A stretch of 23,336 bases of DNA from an uncultured Lachnospiraceae bacterium (GTDB taxonomy: Bacteria > Bacillota_A > Clostridia > Lachnospirales > Lachnospiraceae): contig CAJUMT010000024.1 of the NCBI GenBank assembly GCA_910587495.1, forward strand, positions 1 through 23,336, in the 5' to 3' direction. Below the pieces are notes generated by a model. It was given only the letters and a program-made list of their open reading frames with translations, was not told the origin of the DNA and did no database searches. The position numbers and the translations under genes were made by a program. Positions 1 through 7,524 of the stretch are shown piece by piece (the stretch's first letter is position 1; each line of letters begins with the position of its first letter).

Positions 1-273
1 CAGTTTATCTGTGCCAGTCATTCACCATTTTTAATTCAGTCCCTGGAAGAAGGACAGCTCATTTCCTTGGATGGGGAAGTGGATGAAAAATACTCTGGAC
101 AAAGTATTGAGGATATTGCGGAAGATATTATGGGAGTGGATAATCCTCAATATAGTGAAAAAAGGCAAAAAATGTACCAGGCTGCCAATGATTATTTTAC
201 TGCCTTAAAGCGATGCGTTTCGGCAGAGAAGCTGCGGGAGTTGAAAGGACAGGCGATACCTGGCAAGGAGTGA
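1..273 (+). CDS. C-terminal end of an AAA/SMC-like ATPase (5' end outside window)
   Basis: The frame is open from base 1 to TGA at 271-273, so only about the last 90 residues are present. The visible part begins QFICASHSPFLIQSL, which matches the H-loop region (T/S-H-S-P) of ABC/SMC-fold ATPases such as the PtuA and OLD-like proteins. It is followed by a Ser-Ile-Glu-Asp-Ile stretch and a helical tail. ATPases with this type of C-terminus often belong to two-gene phage-defence systems in which the ATPase precedes a nuclease. The Walker motifs lie outside the window, so the exact family cannot be fixed. The tail ends soon after the helix KLRELKGQ and may be slightly shorter than relatives. The next open frame (290-490) is not a recognisable nuclease. 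Family membership is fairly sure; a defence role is inference. Confidence 0.6.
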   Translation, partial: QFICASHSPFLIQSLEEGQLISLDGEVDEKYSGQSIEDIAEDIMGVDNPQYSEKRQKMYQAANDYFTALKRCVSAEKLRELKGQAIPGKE

Positions 274-289
274 GGCTCGCAATCAGGCT

Positions 290-490
290 TTGATAAGCAA
301 AGAAGGATGGAAAAAGATACGATATACATCGGAAAAAGAGTTGTTTTTCCGGCAGATTATGATGTTGGCAAAAGCAACCGGGTTCTTTTCTGTCTGGATG
401 GAGATATTCAAAAATGATAAAGAAATCATATACGGTTTGATAAATGCTTTTGAAGGTACCAGAAGAGAATTGATAGATGGAATGACTTGA
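290..490 (+). CDS. Short hypothetical ORF, possibly a gene remnant
   Basis: This 66-codon frame opens only with a TTG. The nearest Shine-Dalgarno-like sequence (AAGGAG, 265-270) is about 19 bases upstream, too far to serve it. The product is Lys- and aromatic-rich (SKEGWKKIRYTSEKELFF). I do not recognise it, and it has no membrane segment or motif. It lies where an effector gene would be expected after an AAA ATPase of the Septu type, so it could be the worn-down end of such a gene. It may equally be a chance ORF. Confidence 0.22.
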   Translation: MISKEGWKKIRYTSEKELFFRQIMMLAKATGFFSVWMEIFKNDKEIIYGLINAFEGTRRELIDGMT

Positions 491-517
491 TTCAGAAAAG
501 AAATCGGGGATAACAAA

Positions 518-1165
518 ATGGCAAAGAAAAAAGTCTATGCAGTGAAAAAAGGAAAGATCACCGGTATTTTTAACACTTGGGAGGAGTGCAAAGCTTCCGT
601 GGAAGGCTATCCGAAGGCAGAATATAAAAGTTTTGCCTCAGTGGAAGAAGCGAAACTATATATGGAAGGAAAGGCAGTCCAAAAAGAATGTCCCTGTGAC
701 GGCCAGGTGGTTGCCTATGTGGACGGCAGTTTCAACCAGGAGATCGGAAAATATTCTTTTGGCTGCATTCTTCTGCTTCCTGACGGCAGGATCATACGGG
801 AAGCAGGAAATGGAGACAACCCTGCGTCGGCGGCGCTTCGCAATGTCACCGGGGAGATGTTAGGCGCCATGTTTGCGGTCAAATGGTGCCATAAGAACGG
901 CTATTCCGCCGTCAGGATCTGTTATGATTATTCCGGCATAGAAATGTGGGCCACAGGCGGATGGAGAGCAAAAAATGACCTGACGCAGAAATACGCGGAG
1001 TTTATGAAAAACCATGGAAGGGTCATGGACATTTCTTTTAAGAAAATAGCCGCCCATACAGGAGATAAATACAATGAAGAAGCAGATCAACTGGCCAAGG
1101 CAGCTCTGACAGAGGGAAACGGCATTCCGGCTATACAGGTCTTACAGCCGCAGACCGGGCAGTAG
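518..1165 (+). CDS. rnhA: Ribonuclease H1 with N-terminal hybrid-binding domain
   Basis: Cytosolic nuclease that cuts the RNA strand of RNA:DNA hybrids such as R-loops and replication primers. Residues 1-50 (MAKKKVYAVKKGKITGIF, then a Trp-Glu-Glu-Cys and a KSF segment) form the hybrid-binding (viroplasmin/RNHCP, PF01693) domain typical of RNase H1. The catalytic domain fills roughly residues 65-200. All four metal-binding acidic positions are visible: Asp in AYVDGS, Glu in NVTGEMLGAM, Asp in CYDYSG and Asp in NEEADQLAK. The 215-residue length is normal for the two-domain form. The ATG at 518 is preceded by GGGGA at 506-510 with 7-bp spacing. It lies between the ATPase fragment and the ribose operon and does not appear functionally tied to either. 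Confidence 0.9.
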   Translation: MAKKKVYAVKKGKITGIFNTWEECKASVEGYPKAEYKSFASVEEAKLYMEGKAVQKECPCDGQVVAYVDGSFNQEIGKYSFGCILLLPDGRIIREAGNGDNPASAALRNVTGEMLGAMFAVKWCHKNGYSAVRICYDYSGIEMWATGGWRAKNDLTQKYAEFMKNHGRVMDISFKKIAAHTGDKYNEEADQLAKAALTEGNGIPAIQVLQPQTGQ

Positions 1166-1197
1166 CAATCTGATTTAAAGGAAAAGGAGTATACAAA

Positions 1198-1314
1198 ATG
1201 CACAAAAAATATACCAGGAAATTATGCAATAAAGCGAAAAAAATAAAACGCGTTGACAAAATTATATGCAGACTATATAATGCAATTAGTCATGAAACGT
1301 GTTTCAAATTTTGA
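1198..1314 (+). CDS. 38-codon ORF with strong RBS, overlapping the rbs promoter
   Basis: AAGGAG at 1184-1189 stands 8 bp before ATG 1198, an ideal ribosome-binding site. It opens a frame for 38 residues (starting MHKKYTRKLCNKAKKIKR) that ends at TGA 1312-1314. The product is very basic with three Cys and has no recognisable family. The frame runs straight through the -35, -10 and operator of the ribose operon, which is unusual for a conserved gene. It could be a small basic protein, a leader peptide translated from rnhA read-through, or the RBS left behind by a deleted gene. I cannot choose among these. Confidence 0.25.
   Translation: MHKKYTRKLCNKAKKIKRVDKIICRLYNAISHETCFKF
1253..1281 (+). 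promoter_or_regulatory. Sigma-A promoter of the ribose operon
   Basis: TTGACA (1253-1258) and TATAAT (1276-1281) both match consensus exactly and are separated by exactly 17 bp. Transcription should start near 1288, giving a leader of about 43 nt before rbsR at 1331. Such a perfect promoter needs a strong repressor, which fits the palindromes placed just downstream. Confidence 0.88.
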
Positions 1315-1317
1315 AAC
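1293..1317 (+). promoter_or_regulatory. Putative RbsR operator: two overlapping palindromes
   Basis: TGAAAC-GT-GTTTCA (1293-1306) is a 6-bp-arm inverted repeat. Its right half also begins a second one, GTTTCAA-ATT-TTGAAAC (1301-1317). Both lie just downstream of the -10, over or after the expected start point, where a bound LacI-family dimer would block initiation or escape. The centre is GT rather than the CG usual in CcpA cre and many LacI-type sites. Binding by the adjacent LacI-type protein is inference from position and symmetry. Confidence 0.7.
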
Positions 1318-1330
1318 GGAGGAAACATAG

Positions 1331-2317
1331 ATGGCAAGCATTAGAGAAGTGGCAAGATTAGCAGGCGTTTCCCCCTCCACCGTATCACGGGTTATGAACG
1401 GAACCGCGAACGTAGACGAGAACAAAAGACAGAAAGTACTCGCTGCGATTAAAGAAACGGGTTTCAGACCAAACGAGCTGGCGAGGGCATTATTCAAACA
1501 GTCATCCAGAATTATCGGAGTGATTGTCCCGAACCTTGAAAATCCATTTTACAACGAGCTGGCAAAAGCGGTAGAAGAAGAAGCATACAGGAACGGTTAT
1601 AAACTTTTACTTTGCAATTCCAACAATAATACGGAAAAAGAACTTATGAATATCCGGATGCTTGACCAGATGAAAGCGGACGGTATCATCATCCTGACGT
1701 ACAGTGATAAAACCGGGCAGGCAGTCGCCGACTGTCATCTTCCTGTGGTGGCCGTGGACCGGCAGCTTACCGGCAGTGGTCAAAGCGCCTATGTGGAGGC
1801 AGACCACTATAAAGGCGGTAAGATGGCGATGGCACACCTGCTTGACTGCGGGTGTAAGAATATTGTGTTTTTGCGGGGGCCTTTGGAACTGTCCAGCGGC
1901 CTTAGCAGATACCGGGGTTATCAGGAAATGTGTCAAAAATATGGATTTCCTGAGCAGTGCATTGACTGCCTGTACGACTATGAGGACGGACTTCGTGCGG
2001 CAAGAGAGCTGGTGGAACATTATCCTGAGACGGACGGCATCATTGCCAGCAACGACATGGTGGCGATTGCTTCTTATAAGGTTCTGATTAACGCGGGATA
2101 CCGCGTGCCGGAGGATGTACAGATTATTGGATTTGATAATATTCGTTTTAGCTGGCTGTTCACACCGGAGTTTACCACGGTGATTCAGCCGATCGAAAAA
2201 ATGGGAACATTGGCAGTTGAGATCATTATAAAACATGGTCAGGGATTGCCGTTTCAACAAGAAAATATACTGGATGTTTCCCTGGTGGAACGCCAGACAA
2301 CCAGAAGAAAGGAGTGA
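1331..2317 (+). CDS. rbsR: LacI-family transcriptional regulator, ribose operon repressor
   Basis: The 328-residue protein has a LacI-type helix-turn-helix at residues 1-50 (MASIREVARLAGVSPSTVSR, then VMNG) with the hinge helix near PNELARALF. A periplasmic-binding-protein-like sugar-sensing domain follows (IGVIVPNLENPFYNEL, then DGIIASNDMVAIASY and IIGFDN). In relatives, ribose or a ribose phosphate releases the dimer from DNA. GGAGGA at 1318-1323 is spaced 7 bp from ATG 1331. It is the first gene of the operon, so it is probably autoregulated through the palindromes at 1293-1317. The stop at 2315-2317 is closely followed by rbsK. The ribose assignment rests on gene context; the LacI family is certain. 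Confidence 0.88.
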   Translation: MASIREVARLAGVSPSTVSRVMNGTANVDENKRQKVLAAIKETGFRPNELARALFKQSSRIIGVIVPNLENPFYNELAKAVEEEAYRNGYKLLLCNSNNNTEKELMNIRMLDQMKADGIIILTYSDKTGQAVADCHLPVVAVDRQLTGSGQSAYVEADHYKGGKMAMAHLLDCGCKNIVFLRGPLELSSGLSRYRGYQEMCQKYGFPEQCIDCLYDYEDGLRAARELVEHYPETDGIIASNDMVAIASYKVLINAGYRVPEDVQIIGFDNIRFSWLFTPEFTTVIQPIEKMGTLAVEIIIKHGQGLPFQQENILDVSLVERQTTRRKE

Positions 2318-2322
2318 GAAAG

Positions 2323-3210
2323 ATGAAATTAGCAGTAGTAGGCAGCATCAACATGGACATGACTGTCACTGCGGAGAGGATTCCGTTAAAGGGAGAAACT
2401 TTAAAGGGTGACAGCATAAACTACATACCCGGCGGTAAGGGAGCCAATCAGGCGGTAGCGATGGCAAGGCTTGGTGCAAATGTGGAGATGTTTGGCTGCG
2501 TGGGGGATGACAGCAATGGAAGACAGCTGTTGGAGAATCTAAAGCAGGCAGGTGTAGGAACCCGGCATGTGAAAATTTCTGAAAATACACCTACAGGAAT
2601 CGCCATGATTACGGTGGCCGAGAACGATAATACGATCGTAGTCGTGCCGGGAGCCAACGGAGAGGTGAACCGGGCATACATAGACGAGATTAAGTCGGCT
2701 TTGACGGAATGTGATATGGTGGTTCTGCAACATGAGATTCCGCTGGATACGGTACACTATGTGGTGGAATTATGCCATGAAAATCAGATGCAGGTGGTCT
2801 TAAATCCGGCTCCTGCAGCAGAAGTTCCGATGGAGATCATCGAGAAGGTGACCTATCTTACACCCAATGAGCATGAAGCCGTTTTGATTTTTGGAGAAGA
2901 TAAGTCCACAGATGAGCTGCTCAAAAAGTATCCGGAGAAACTGATTATCACCCAGGGTTCCAGAGGTGTGTCCGCGTGCTTAAATTCAGGAGAGGTTTTG
3001 ACCGTACCCGCGAGACCGGCGAAGGTTGCGGATACCACGGGCGCGGGAGATACGTTAAACGGTGCGTTTTCTGTAAGAAGAGCGTTGGGAGATGATCTTA
3101 AAACAGCGCTTGCTTATGCCAATACGGCGGCCAGCCTGTCAACTGAGAAGTTTGGCGCGCAGACCGGTATGCCTACCGCCGAAGAGGTGGAAAGAGAGAT
3201 GGGGAGATAA
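2323..3210 (+). CDS. rbsK: Ribokinase (PfkB family)
   Basis: Phosphorylates D-ribose to ribose 5-phosphate with ATP in the cytosol, feeding the pentose phosphate pathway. The N-terminus MKLAVVGSINMDMTVTAERI and the YIPGGKGANQAVAMARLGA segment are the PfkB/ribokinase substrate-binding signature. The C-terminal DTTGAGDTLNGAF carries the anion hole and catalytic Asp (GAGD). Length, 295 residues, is normal. I start at ATG 2323 because AAAGGAG (2308-2314) lies 8 bp before it. The in-frame GTG at 2314 would overlap rbsR and sits on the Shine-Dalgarno itself. It is followed 4 nt later by rbsD, so translation is likely coupled. Confidence 0.93.
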   Translation: MKLAVVGSINMDMTVTAERIPLKGETLKGDSINYIPGGKGANQAVAMARLGANVEMFGCVGDDSNGRQLLENLKQAGVGTRHVKISENTPTGIAMITVAENDNTIVVVPGANGEVNRAYIDEIKSALTECDMVVLQHEIPLDTVHYVVELCHENQMQVVLNPAPAAEVPMEIIEKVTYLTPNEHEAVLIFGEDKSTDELLKKYPEKLIITQGSRGVSACLNSGEVLTVPARPAKVADTTGAGDTLNGAFSVRRALGDDLKTALAYANTAASLSTEKFGAQTGMPTAEEVEREMGR

Positions 3211-3214
3211 GTTG

Positions 3215-3643
3215 ATGAAGAGACAGGGAATTTTAAACAGCGATATCTCCAGAGTGCTTTCTTATATGGGTCATACCGACCGTATTTGTATCGGAGACTG
3301 CGGCCTTCCCGTGCCGGAAGAAACAGAGCGGATTGATCTGGCAGTACGCTTTGGGCTTCCGTCCTTTATGGAAGTTTTAAAGGAAGTTGTAAAGGACATG
3401 AAGGTCGAGAAGATCGTTTTGGCAGAAGAGATCAAAGAGAAGAATCCGGATATGGAACAGGAGATCCTTCAATTTTTTGCTCAATTTGAAACCGGTTGCG
3501 AAACAGGTTTCAAAATAGAGACAGAGTTTGTATCCCATGCCGAATTAAAGAAAATGACCAGAGAATGCAAAGCGGTCATTCGTACTGGAGAGACTTCGCC
3601 TTATGCAAATATCATTCTGCAGTCCGGCTGCATTTTCGGCTAG
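3215..3643 (+). CDS. rbsD: D-ribose pyranase
   Basis: Converts the beta-pyranose form of ribose to the furanose form used by ribokinase. The N-terminal block MKRQGILNSDISRVLSYMGH, followed by TDRICIGDCGLPVP, contains the active-site His. The C-terminal YANIILQSGCIF matches the family ending. Length is 142 residues, slightly above the usual 130 or so. ATG 3215 has GGGGAG (3201-3206) 8 bp upstream; an in-frame TTG at 3212 is less well spaced. A 123-bp gap without a clear promoter or terminator separates it from rbsA, so one transcript is likely. Confidence 0.9.
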   Translation: MKRQGILNSDISRVLSYMGHTDRICIGDCGLPVPEETERIDLAVRFGLPSFMEVLKEVVKDMKVEKIVLAEEIKEKNPDMEQEILQFFAQFETGCETGFKIETEFVSHAELKKMTRECKAVIRTGETSPYANIILQSGCIFG

Positions 3644-3766
3644 AGCGCAGGAAAGAAAATTCAGGTGAAATTTTAATATTTTTAAAACAGCATCAGCCCA
3701 AACAAAGGCATTGAGTGCGGATGGTGCAAAACTACAAACAGCGGAACTTTAACAGGAGGATGGGAT

Positions 3767-5257
3767 ATGCAGATTGAAATGCGTGGAATCGACAAGTCGT
3801 TCGGGGGAAACGCCGTGCTGAAAGATGCAGGCTTTCTGCTGGACCACGGAGAGATTCATGCGCTGATGGGGGAAAACGGCGCCGGCAAATCGACGCTTAT
3901 GAAGATCCTGACCGGCGTGTATACCAAAGACGCGGGCACGGTGATCGTAGACGGCCAGGAAGTATGCTATAAAAGCCCCCAGGAAGCGGAAAAAGCAGGG
4001 ATCGTGTTTATTCATCAGGAACTTAACGTACTTTTTGACCTGACGGTTGAAGAAAATATGTTTCTGGGAAAAGAGATTAAAAAAGGCTTTGGCGTATGTG
4101 ACAGGAAAGCCATGCGTGGCGAAGTAAAGAAGATCCTGGATCGGCTTGGTGTGGATATCGACCCTGGGCAGCGGATGAATGAGCTGTCCGTAGGGCAGCA
4201 GCAGATGATCGAAATCGCCAAAGCATTGATGGTGGACGCGCAGGTAATTATCATGGATGAGCCGACGGCGGCGCTTACCCAGAGTGAGACTACAGTTTTG
4301 TTCCAGGTGGTAAATTCTCTAAGGGAGAAAGGTGTATCAATCGTCTATATTTCTCACCGTATGGAAGAAATCTTTGAACTGTGCGACCGTATCACAATCT
4401 TGCGGGATGGGTCTTATATCGGGACTAAGAAAATCTCAGAGACCGATATGAACGATGTGGTTAAGATGATGATCGGCCGGGAGATCGGGGAACGCTATCC
4501 GGTGCGGGAGGCAAAGATAGGAGATGTGGCATTTGAGGTAAAAGGCCTCAACTGTCCGGGCGTATTTAAAGACGTATCTTTCCAGGTCCGTGCAGGGGAA
4601 GTGCTGGGAGTATCCGGTTTGATGGGGGCAGGAAGGACCGAGATCATGCAGGCCATTTTTGGAAATATGCCTCATGTGACCGGAGAGATCTATCTGAATG
4701 GTCAGAGAATTTATAACAAAAATCCTCAAGAGGCCATGAAAAACGGCATTGGATTTATTACTGAGGACAGAAAAGTAGAAGGTCTGATGCTGGAAGAAAG
4801 TATTATGAAAAATATTTCCATTGCCAATCTTGGACGGATTTCTCAAAATGGCGTTTTGAAAAAAGAAGCGGAAGACGCGCTGGTAAAACAGGGAATTGAG
4901 GAATTGCATATCAAATGCTTCGGCCCACAGCATGAGTGCAACAATCTAAGCGGGGGAAATCAGCAGAAGGTTGTGTTTGCAAAATGGATCTATACGGATC
5001 CAAAAGTGCTGATTTTGGATGAGCCTACCAGAGGTGTTGATATCGGCGCGAAAAAAGAGATTTACAGTATTATCAATGACCTGGCGGAAAAAGGCGTGGC
5101 GATCATTATGGTTTCCTCAGAACTTCCGGAAGTGCTGGGTATGTCCGATCGTGTCATGGTCGTAAGGGAAGGCCTGGTCAGAGGCGTTCTTCAAAAAGAA
5201 GAGGCGAATCAGGAAAATATTATGATACTTGCAACAGGAGGAGAGTTAAATGAATAA
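3767..5257 (+). CDS. rbsA: Ribose ABC transporter, ATP-binding protein
   Basis: Tandem-ATPase subunit (496 residues) of a ribose-type importer at the inner face of the membrane. The first half has Walker A GENGAGKST (35-43), signature LSVGQQQ (140-146) and Walker B IIMDEP (161-166). The second half has the degenerate Walker A GLMGAGRTE, signature LSGGNQQKVVFAKW and Walker B VLILDEPTRGVD. That asymmetry is normal for the RbsA/MglA/XylG family. AGGAGG at 3753-3758 lies 8 bp before ATG 3767. The last codons overlap the start of rbsC by 8 nt, indicating translational coupling. Ribose specificity is taken from the neighbouring rbsK and rbsD. Confidence 0.93.
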   Translation: MQIEMRGIDKSFGGNAVLKDAGFLLDHGEIHALMGENGAGKSTLMKILTGVYTKDAGTVIVDGQEVCYKSPQEAEKAGIVFIHQELNVLFDLTVEENMFLGKEIKKGFGVCDRKAMRGEVKKILDRLGVDIDPGQRMNELSVGQQQMIEIAKALMVDAQVIIMDEPTAALTQSETTVLFQVVNSLREKGVSIVYISHRMEEIFELCDRITILRDGSYIGTKKISETDMNDVVKMMIGREIGERYPVREAKIGDVAFEVKGLNCPGVFKDVSFQVRAGEVLGVSGLMGAGRTEIMQAIFGNMPHVTGEIYLNGQRIYNKNPQEAMKNGIGFITEDRKVEGLMLEESIMKNISIANLGRISQNGVLKKEAEDALVKQGIEELHIKCFGPQHECNNLSGGNQQKVVFAKWIYTDPKVLILDEPTRGVDIGAKKEIYSIINDLAEKGVAIIMVSSELPEVLGMSDRVMVVREGLVRGVLQKEEANQENIMILATGGELNE

Positions 5258-6185
5258 CAAAAAAGCAGCCAATTACATACAGGAATTAGGCGCGCTGATC
5301 GCGCTTGTCCTTCTGGTGCTGGTCATCGGAGTTGTCAGCCCGGAATTCAGGACTATCAGTAACTTTTTATCATTGCTTCGGCAGTCATCCATTAACGGAT
5401 TTATTGCATTTGGTATGACCTGTGTCATCCTCACAGGCGGAATTGATCTTTCCGTGGGTTCCGTGCTTGCTCTGACAACCGCGTTTTGCGCAAGCTTTAT
5501 TTCCAACGGAATGCCAGTAGGACTTGCCATGTTCCTGGCGCTTGTGATCGGTACCGGTTTCGGCCTGATCAGTGGCCTTTTGGTTACCAAAGGACGCTTG
5601 CAGCCGTTTATCGCCACATTGATCACCATGACTGTGTACAGAGGCCTGACGATGATCTTTATGGATGGAAAACCAATCTCTAATTTAGGTGACAGTTTTT
5701 TCCTGAAGCTGGTAGGAAAAGGAAATATCTTCGGAATTCCAATTCCGGTCCTCTTGTTTTTGGTTGTATTTGCAGTCTTTGTGTTTGTACTGGAAAAGAC
5801 GACGTTTGGCCGCAGGATTTACGCCACAGGAAGCAACTGGAAATCTGCCAAACTGGCGGGTGTTAATATTGATCTGACAAAGATGGTGGCTTATGCCATA
5901 TCCGGCTGCATGGCAGCGGTGTCAGGACTGATCCTTTTATCTCGTCTGGGTTCTGCGCAGCCTACGCTGGGAGATGGGTATGAGCTGGACGCTATCGCAG
6001 CAGTTGCCCTGGGCGGCACTAGTATGAACGGCGGCCGTGGACGGATCTGGAAGACTTTTGTAGGTGTTTTGATCATTGCCGTGCTGAACAACGGATTAAA
6101 TATTTTAGGTGTTTCTTCCTATTATCAAGATGTGGTAAAAGGAATCGTGATTCTGATCGCAGTCATGTCTGATCAGAAACGATGA
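5250..6185 (+). CDS. rbsC: Ribose ABC transporter, permease
   Basis: A 311-residue, very hydrophobic protein with about eight to ten membrane helices, of the BPD_transp_2 family. Family markers are the GMTCVILTGGIDLSVGSVLA segment near residue 60, the RRIYATGSNWKSAKLAGVN loop that contacts the ATPase, and AAVALGGTSMNGGRG near the C-terminus. It forms the transmembrane channel with RbsA and receives ribose from the RbsB lipoprotein. ATG 5250 overlaps the rbsA stop and has GGAGGAG within the rbsA tail. A short gap leads to rbsB. Confidence 0.93.
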   Translation: MNNKKAANYIQELGALIALVLLVLVIGVVSPEFRTISNFLSLLRQSSINGFIAFGMTCVILTGGIDLSVGSVLALTTAFCASFISNGMPVGLAMFLALVIGTGFGLISGLLVTKGRLQPFIATLITMTVYRGLTMIFMDGKPISNLGDSFFLKLVGKGNIFGIPIPVLLFLVVFAVFVFVLEKTTFGRRIYATGSNWKSAKLAGVNIDLTKMVAYAISGCMAAVSGLILLSRLGSAQPTLGDGYELDAIAAVALGGTSMNGGRGRIWKTFVGVLIIAVLNNGLNILGVSSYYQDVVKGIVILIAVMSDQKR

Positions 6186-6220
6186 TAACAATAGTAGAAT
6201 TTTATATAAGGAGAATTATG

Positions 6221-7162
6221 ATGAAAAAAATAACAAGTATTTTATTGGCAGTTACTCTTATGTTTTCCATGGCAGGCTGTGGAGCAGTGTCTGTAGACGG
6301 TGAGACGAGCAAAAGCTCGGATAACAACAGTGCTTCAGAAGGCGAAAGTGGGAATACCGGCGACGGAGCAATCGGCCTTGCTATTTCCACATTGAACAAT
6401 CCATTTTTTGTTACCTTAAGCGAAGGCGCGCAGGCAGCGGCAAAAGAGCAGAATGTCGATTTGATTGTGGTGGATGCAGGCGATGACGCGGCAAAGCAGA
6501 CCAATGATATTGAAGACCTGATTTCAAGAAATATCAGCGTACTGATCGTCAACCCGGTAGATTCTGACGCAGTAGCTCCCGCGGTCAAAGACGCCGTTGC
6601 GAAAGGAATAAAAGTCGTATCGGTAGACCGCGTAGTTAACGGCGTAGACGTGGATTGCGCCATTGCTTCTGATAATGTGGCCGGCGCGGCGGCAGCTACG
6701 GAATATCTGGTCAGCCTGATTGGTGAAGGGGCGAAAGTGGCAGAGCTTCAAGGCGTATCCGGTGCCAGCGCGACCATTGACCGCGGCGAAGGTTTCCACA
6801 ATGTGGCAGATGAGAAGCTGAATGTAGTATCCAGCCAGACAGCTAACTTCAACCGTTCAGAAGGTATGACTGTTATGGAAAATATGCTCCAGGCTAATGC
6901 CGATATCCAGGGCGTATTTGCACACAATGATGAGATGGCGTTGGGTGCAGTGGAAGCGATCGGGGGAAAAGAGATTGTTGTTGTCGGTTTTGACGCCACA
7001 GATGATGCGATGACAGCCGTTTCAGAAGGAAGAATGGCGGCGACTGTTGCACAGAAGCCGGATCTGATGGGCGCTACCGCAGTAGAGACTGCAGTCAAAT
7101 TAATAGCAGGCGAGACAGTGGATAAGGAAATCCCTGTAGAAGTGGAACTGATAACTGAATAA
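6221..7162 (+). CDS. rbsB: Ribose ABC transporter, substrate-binding lipoprotein
   Basis: The N-terminus MKKITSILLAVTLMFSMAGC is a lipoprotein signal peptide with lipobox M-A-G-C, giving acylation at Cys20. A Ser/Gly/Asn-rich linker (residues about 25-45) follows. The periplasmic-binding fold then begins with IGLAISTLNNPFFVTLSEGA and includes SVDRVV, VFAHNDEMALGAVEAI and VVVGFDATDD, as in RbsB. The mature protein should be anchored outside the membrane, presenting ribose to RbsC/RbsA. I start at ATG 6221, 7 bp after AAGGAG (6208-6213); ATG 6218 is only 4 bp away, and the longer frame from 6182 would spoil the signal peptide. It is the last gene of the operon. Confidence 0.93.
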   Translation: MKKITSILLAVTLMFSMAGCGAVSVDGETSKSSDNNSASEGESGNTGDGAIGLAISTLNNPFFVTLSEGAQAAAKEQNVDLIVVDAGDDAAKQTNDIEDLISRNISVLIVNPVDSDAVAPAVKDAVAKGIKVVSVDRVVNGVDVDCAIASDNVAGAAAATEYLVSLIGEGAKVAELQGVSGASATIDRGEGFHNVADEKLNVVSSQTANFNRSEGMTVMENMLQANADIQGVFAHNDEMALGAVEAIGGKEIVVVGFDATDDAMTAVSEGRMAATVAQKPDLMGATAVETAVKLIAGETVDKEIPVEVELITE

Positions 7163-7178
7163 ATTTTTCCAATACATT

Positions 7179-7206
7179 GCCCTCTGTGCATCCCGGCACA
7201 GGGGGC
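7179..7206 (+). terminator. Hairpin after rbsB, probable terminator
   Basis: An 11-bp stem (7179-7189 with 7196-7206, one G-T pair) with a 6-nt loop lies 16 bp after the rbsB stop. The T-run behind it is weak (GCTTTGTC), so termination may be partial. Confidence 0.65.
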
Positions 7207-7278
7207 GCTTTGTCAGGAACCGTTTTCCATTTGACCTTCCGTATGTTTATTGTTATGATCAAACGGGAGGTACGTTGT

Positions 7279-7524
7279 ATGCAGGAATTGGAAATACCCT
7301 ATACCTATTGTAACGGAAGACTAACTGTTGAGGTTCATCTTCAATATCCCTCTGATATCTTCCTGGTGGATTCTGTAAATTTCAGAAAATACAAGGCCGG
7401 AGAAAATTTTAAATTCTACGGCGGACATTATGATTACTCCCCAGTTTATATCCGGATCATAGGCTACGGTCCCAGATATTTGATTGTCCGGGGAAAGGGA
7501 AAATACCAGTATCGGTTTTTATGA
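7279..7524 (+). CDS. DUF1883-like small protein
   Basis: An 81-residue protein starting at ATG 7279, with GGGAGG (7265-7270) 8 bp upstream. The central part, VNFRKYKAGENFKFYGGHYD followed by SPVYI, resembles the conserved NF-x-x-Y-x-x-G-x-x-x-x-YYGG-x-x-x-x-SPV core of DUF1883, a small beta-rich domain of unknown function. There is no signal peptide or membrane helix, so it is probably cytosolic. It stands alone between the rbs hairpin and the promoter of the cell wall hydrolase. An in-frame ATG at 7255 exists but lacks a well-placed Shine-Dalgarno. The family call comes from memory of the core motif. Confidence 0.65.
   Translation: MQELEIPYTYCNGRLTVEVHLQYPSDIFLVDSVNFRKYKAGENFKFYGGHYDYSPVYIRIIGYGPRYLIVRGKGKYQYRFL

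Noticed and set aside
1293..1306. CcpA cre site
   Set aside because: The flanks resemble cre but the required central CG is GT, so I assign it to the local LacI-family regulator, leaving CcpA only as a possible competitor.
1607..2260. 217-residue open frame on the - strand
   Set aside because: It lies fully inside rbsR, has no RBS, and rbsR is a clear LacI-family protein; this is the antisense shadow of its codon usage.
2314..2322. GTG 2314 as start of rbsK
   Set aside because: It lies on the Shine-Dalgarno that serves ATG 2323 and adds residues not expected before the PfkB N-terminus.
3092..3214. Upstream extension of rbsD inside rbsK
   Set aside because: It reads through the ribokinase C-terminus in another frame; the RBS and family N-terminus both point to ATG 3215.
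4615..4645. Altered Walker A (GLMGAGRTE) in the second half of RbsA
   Set aside because: This asymmetry is normal for RbsA/MglA/XylG sugar importers, so it is not a defect.
4436..4933. 165-residue open frame on the - strand
   Set aside because: Shadow of rbsA, which shows all expected ATPase motifs in the + frame.
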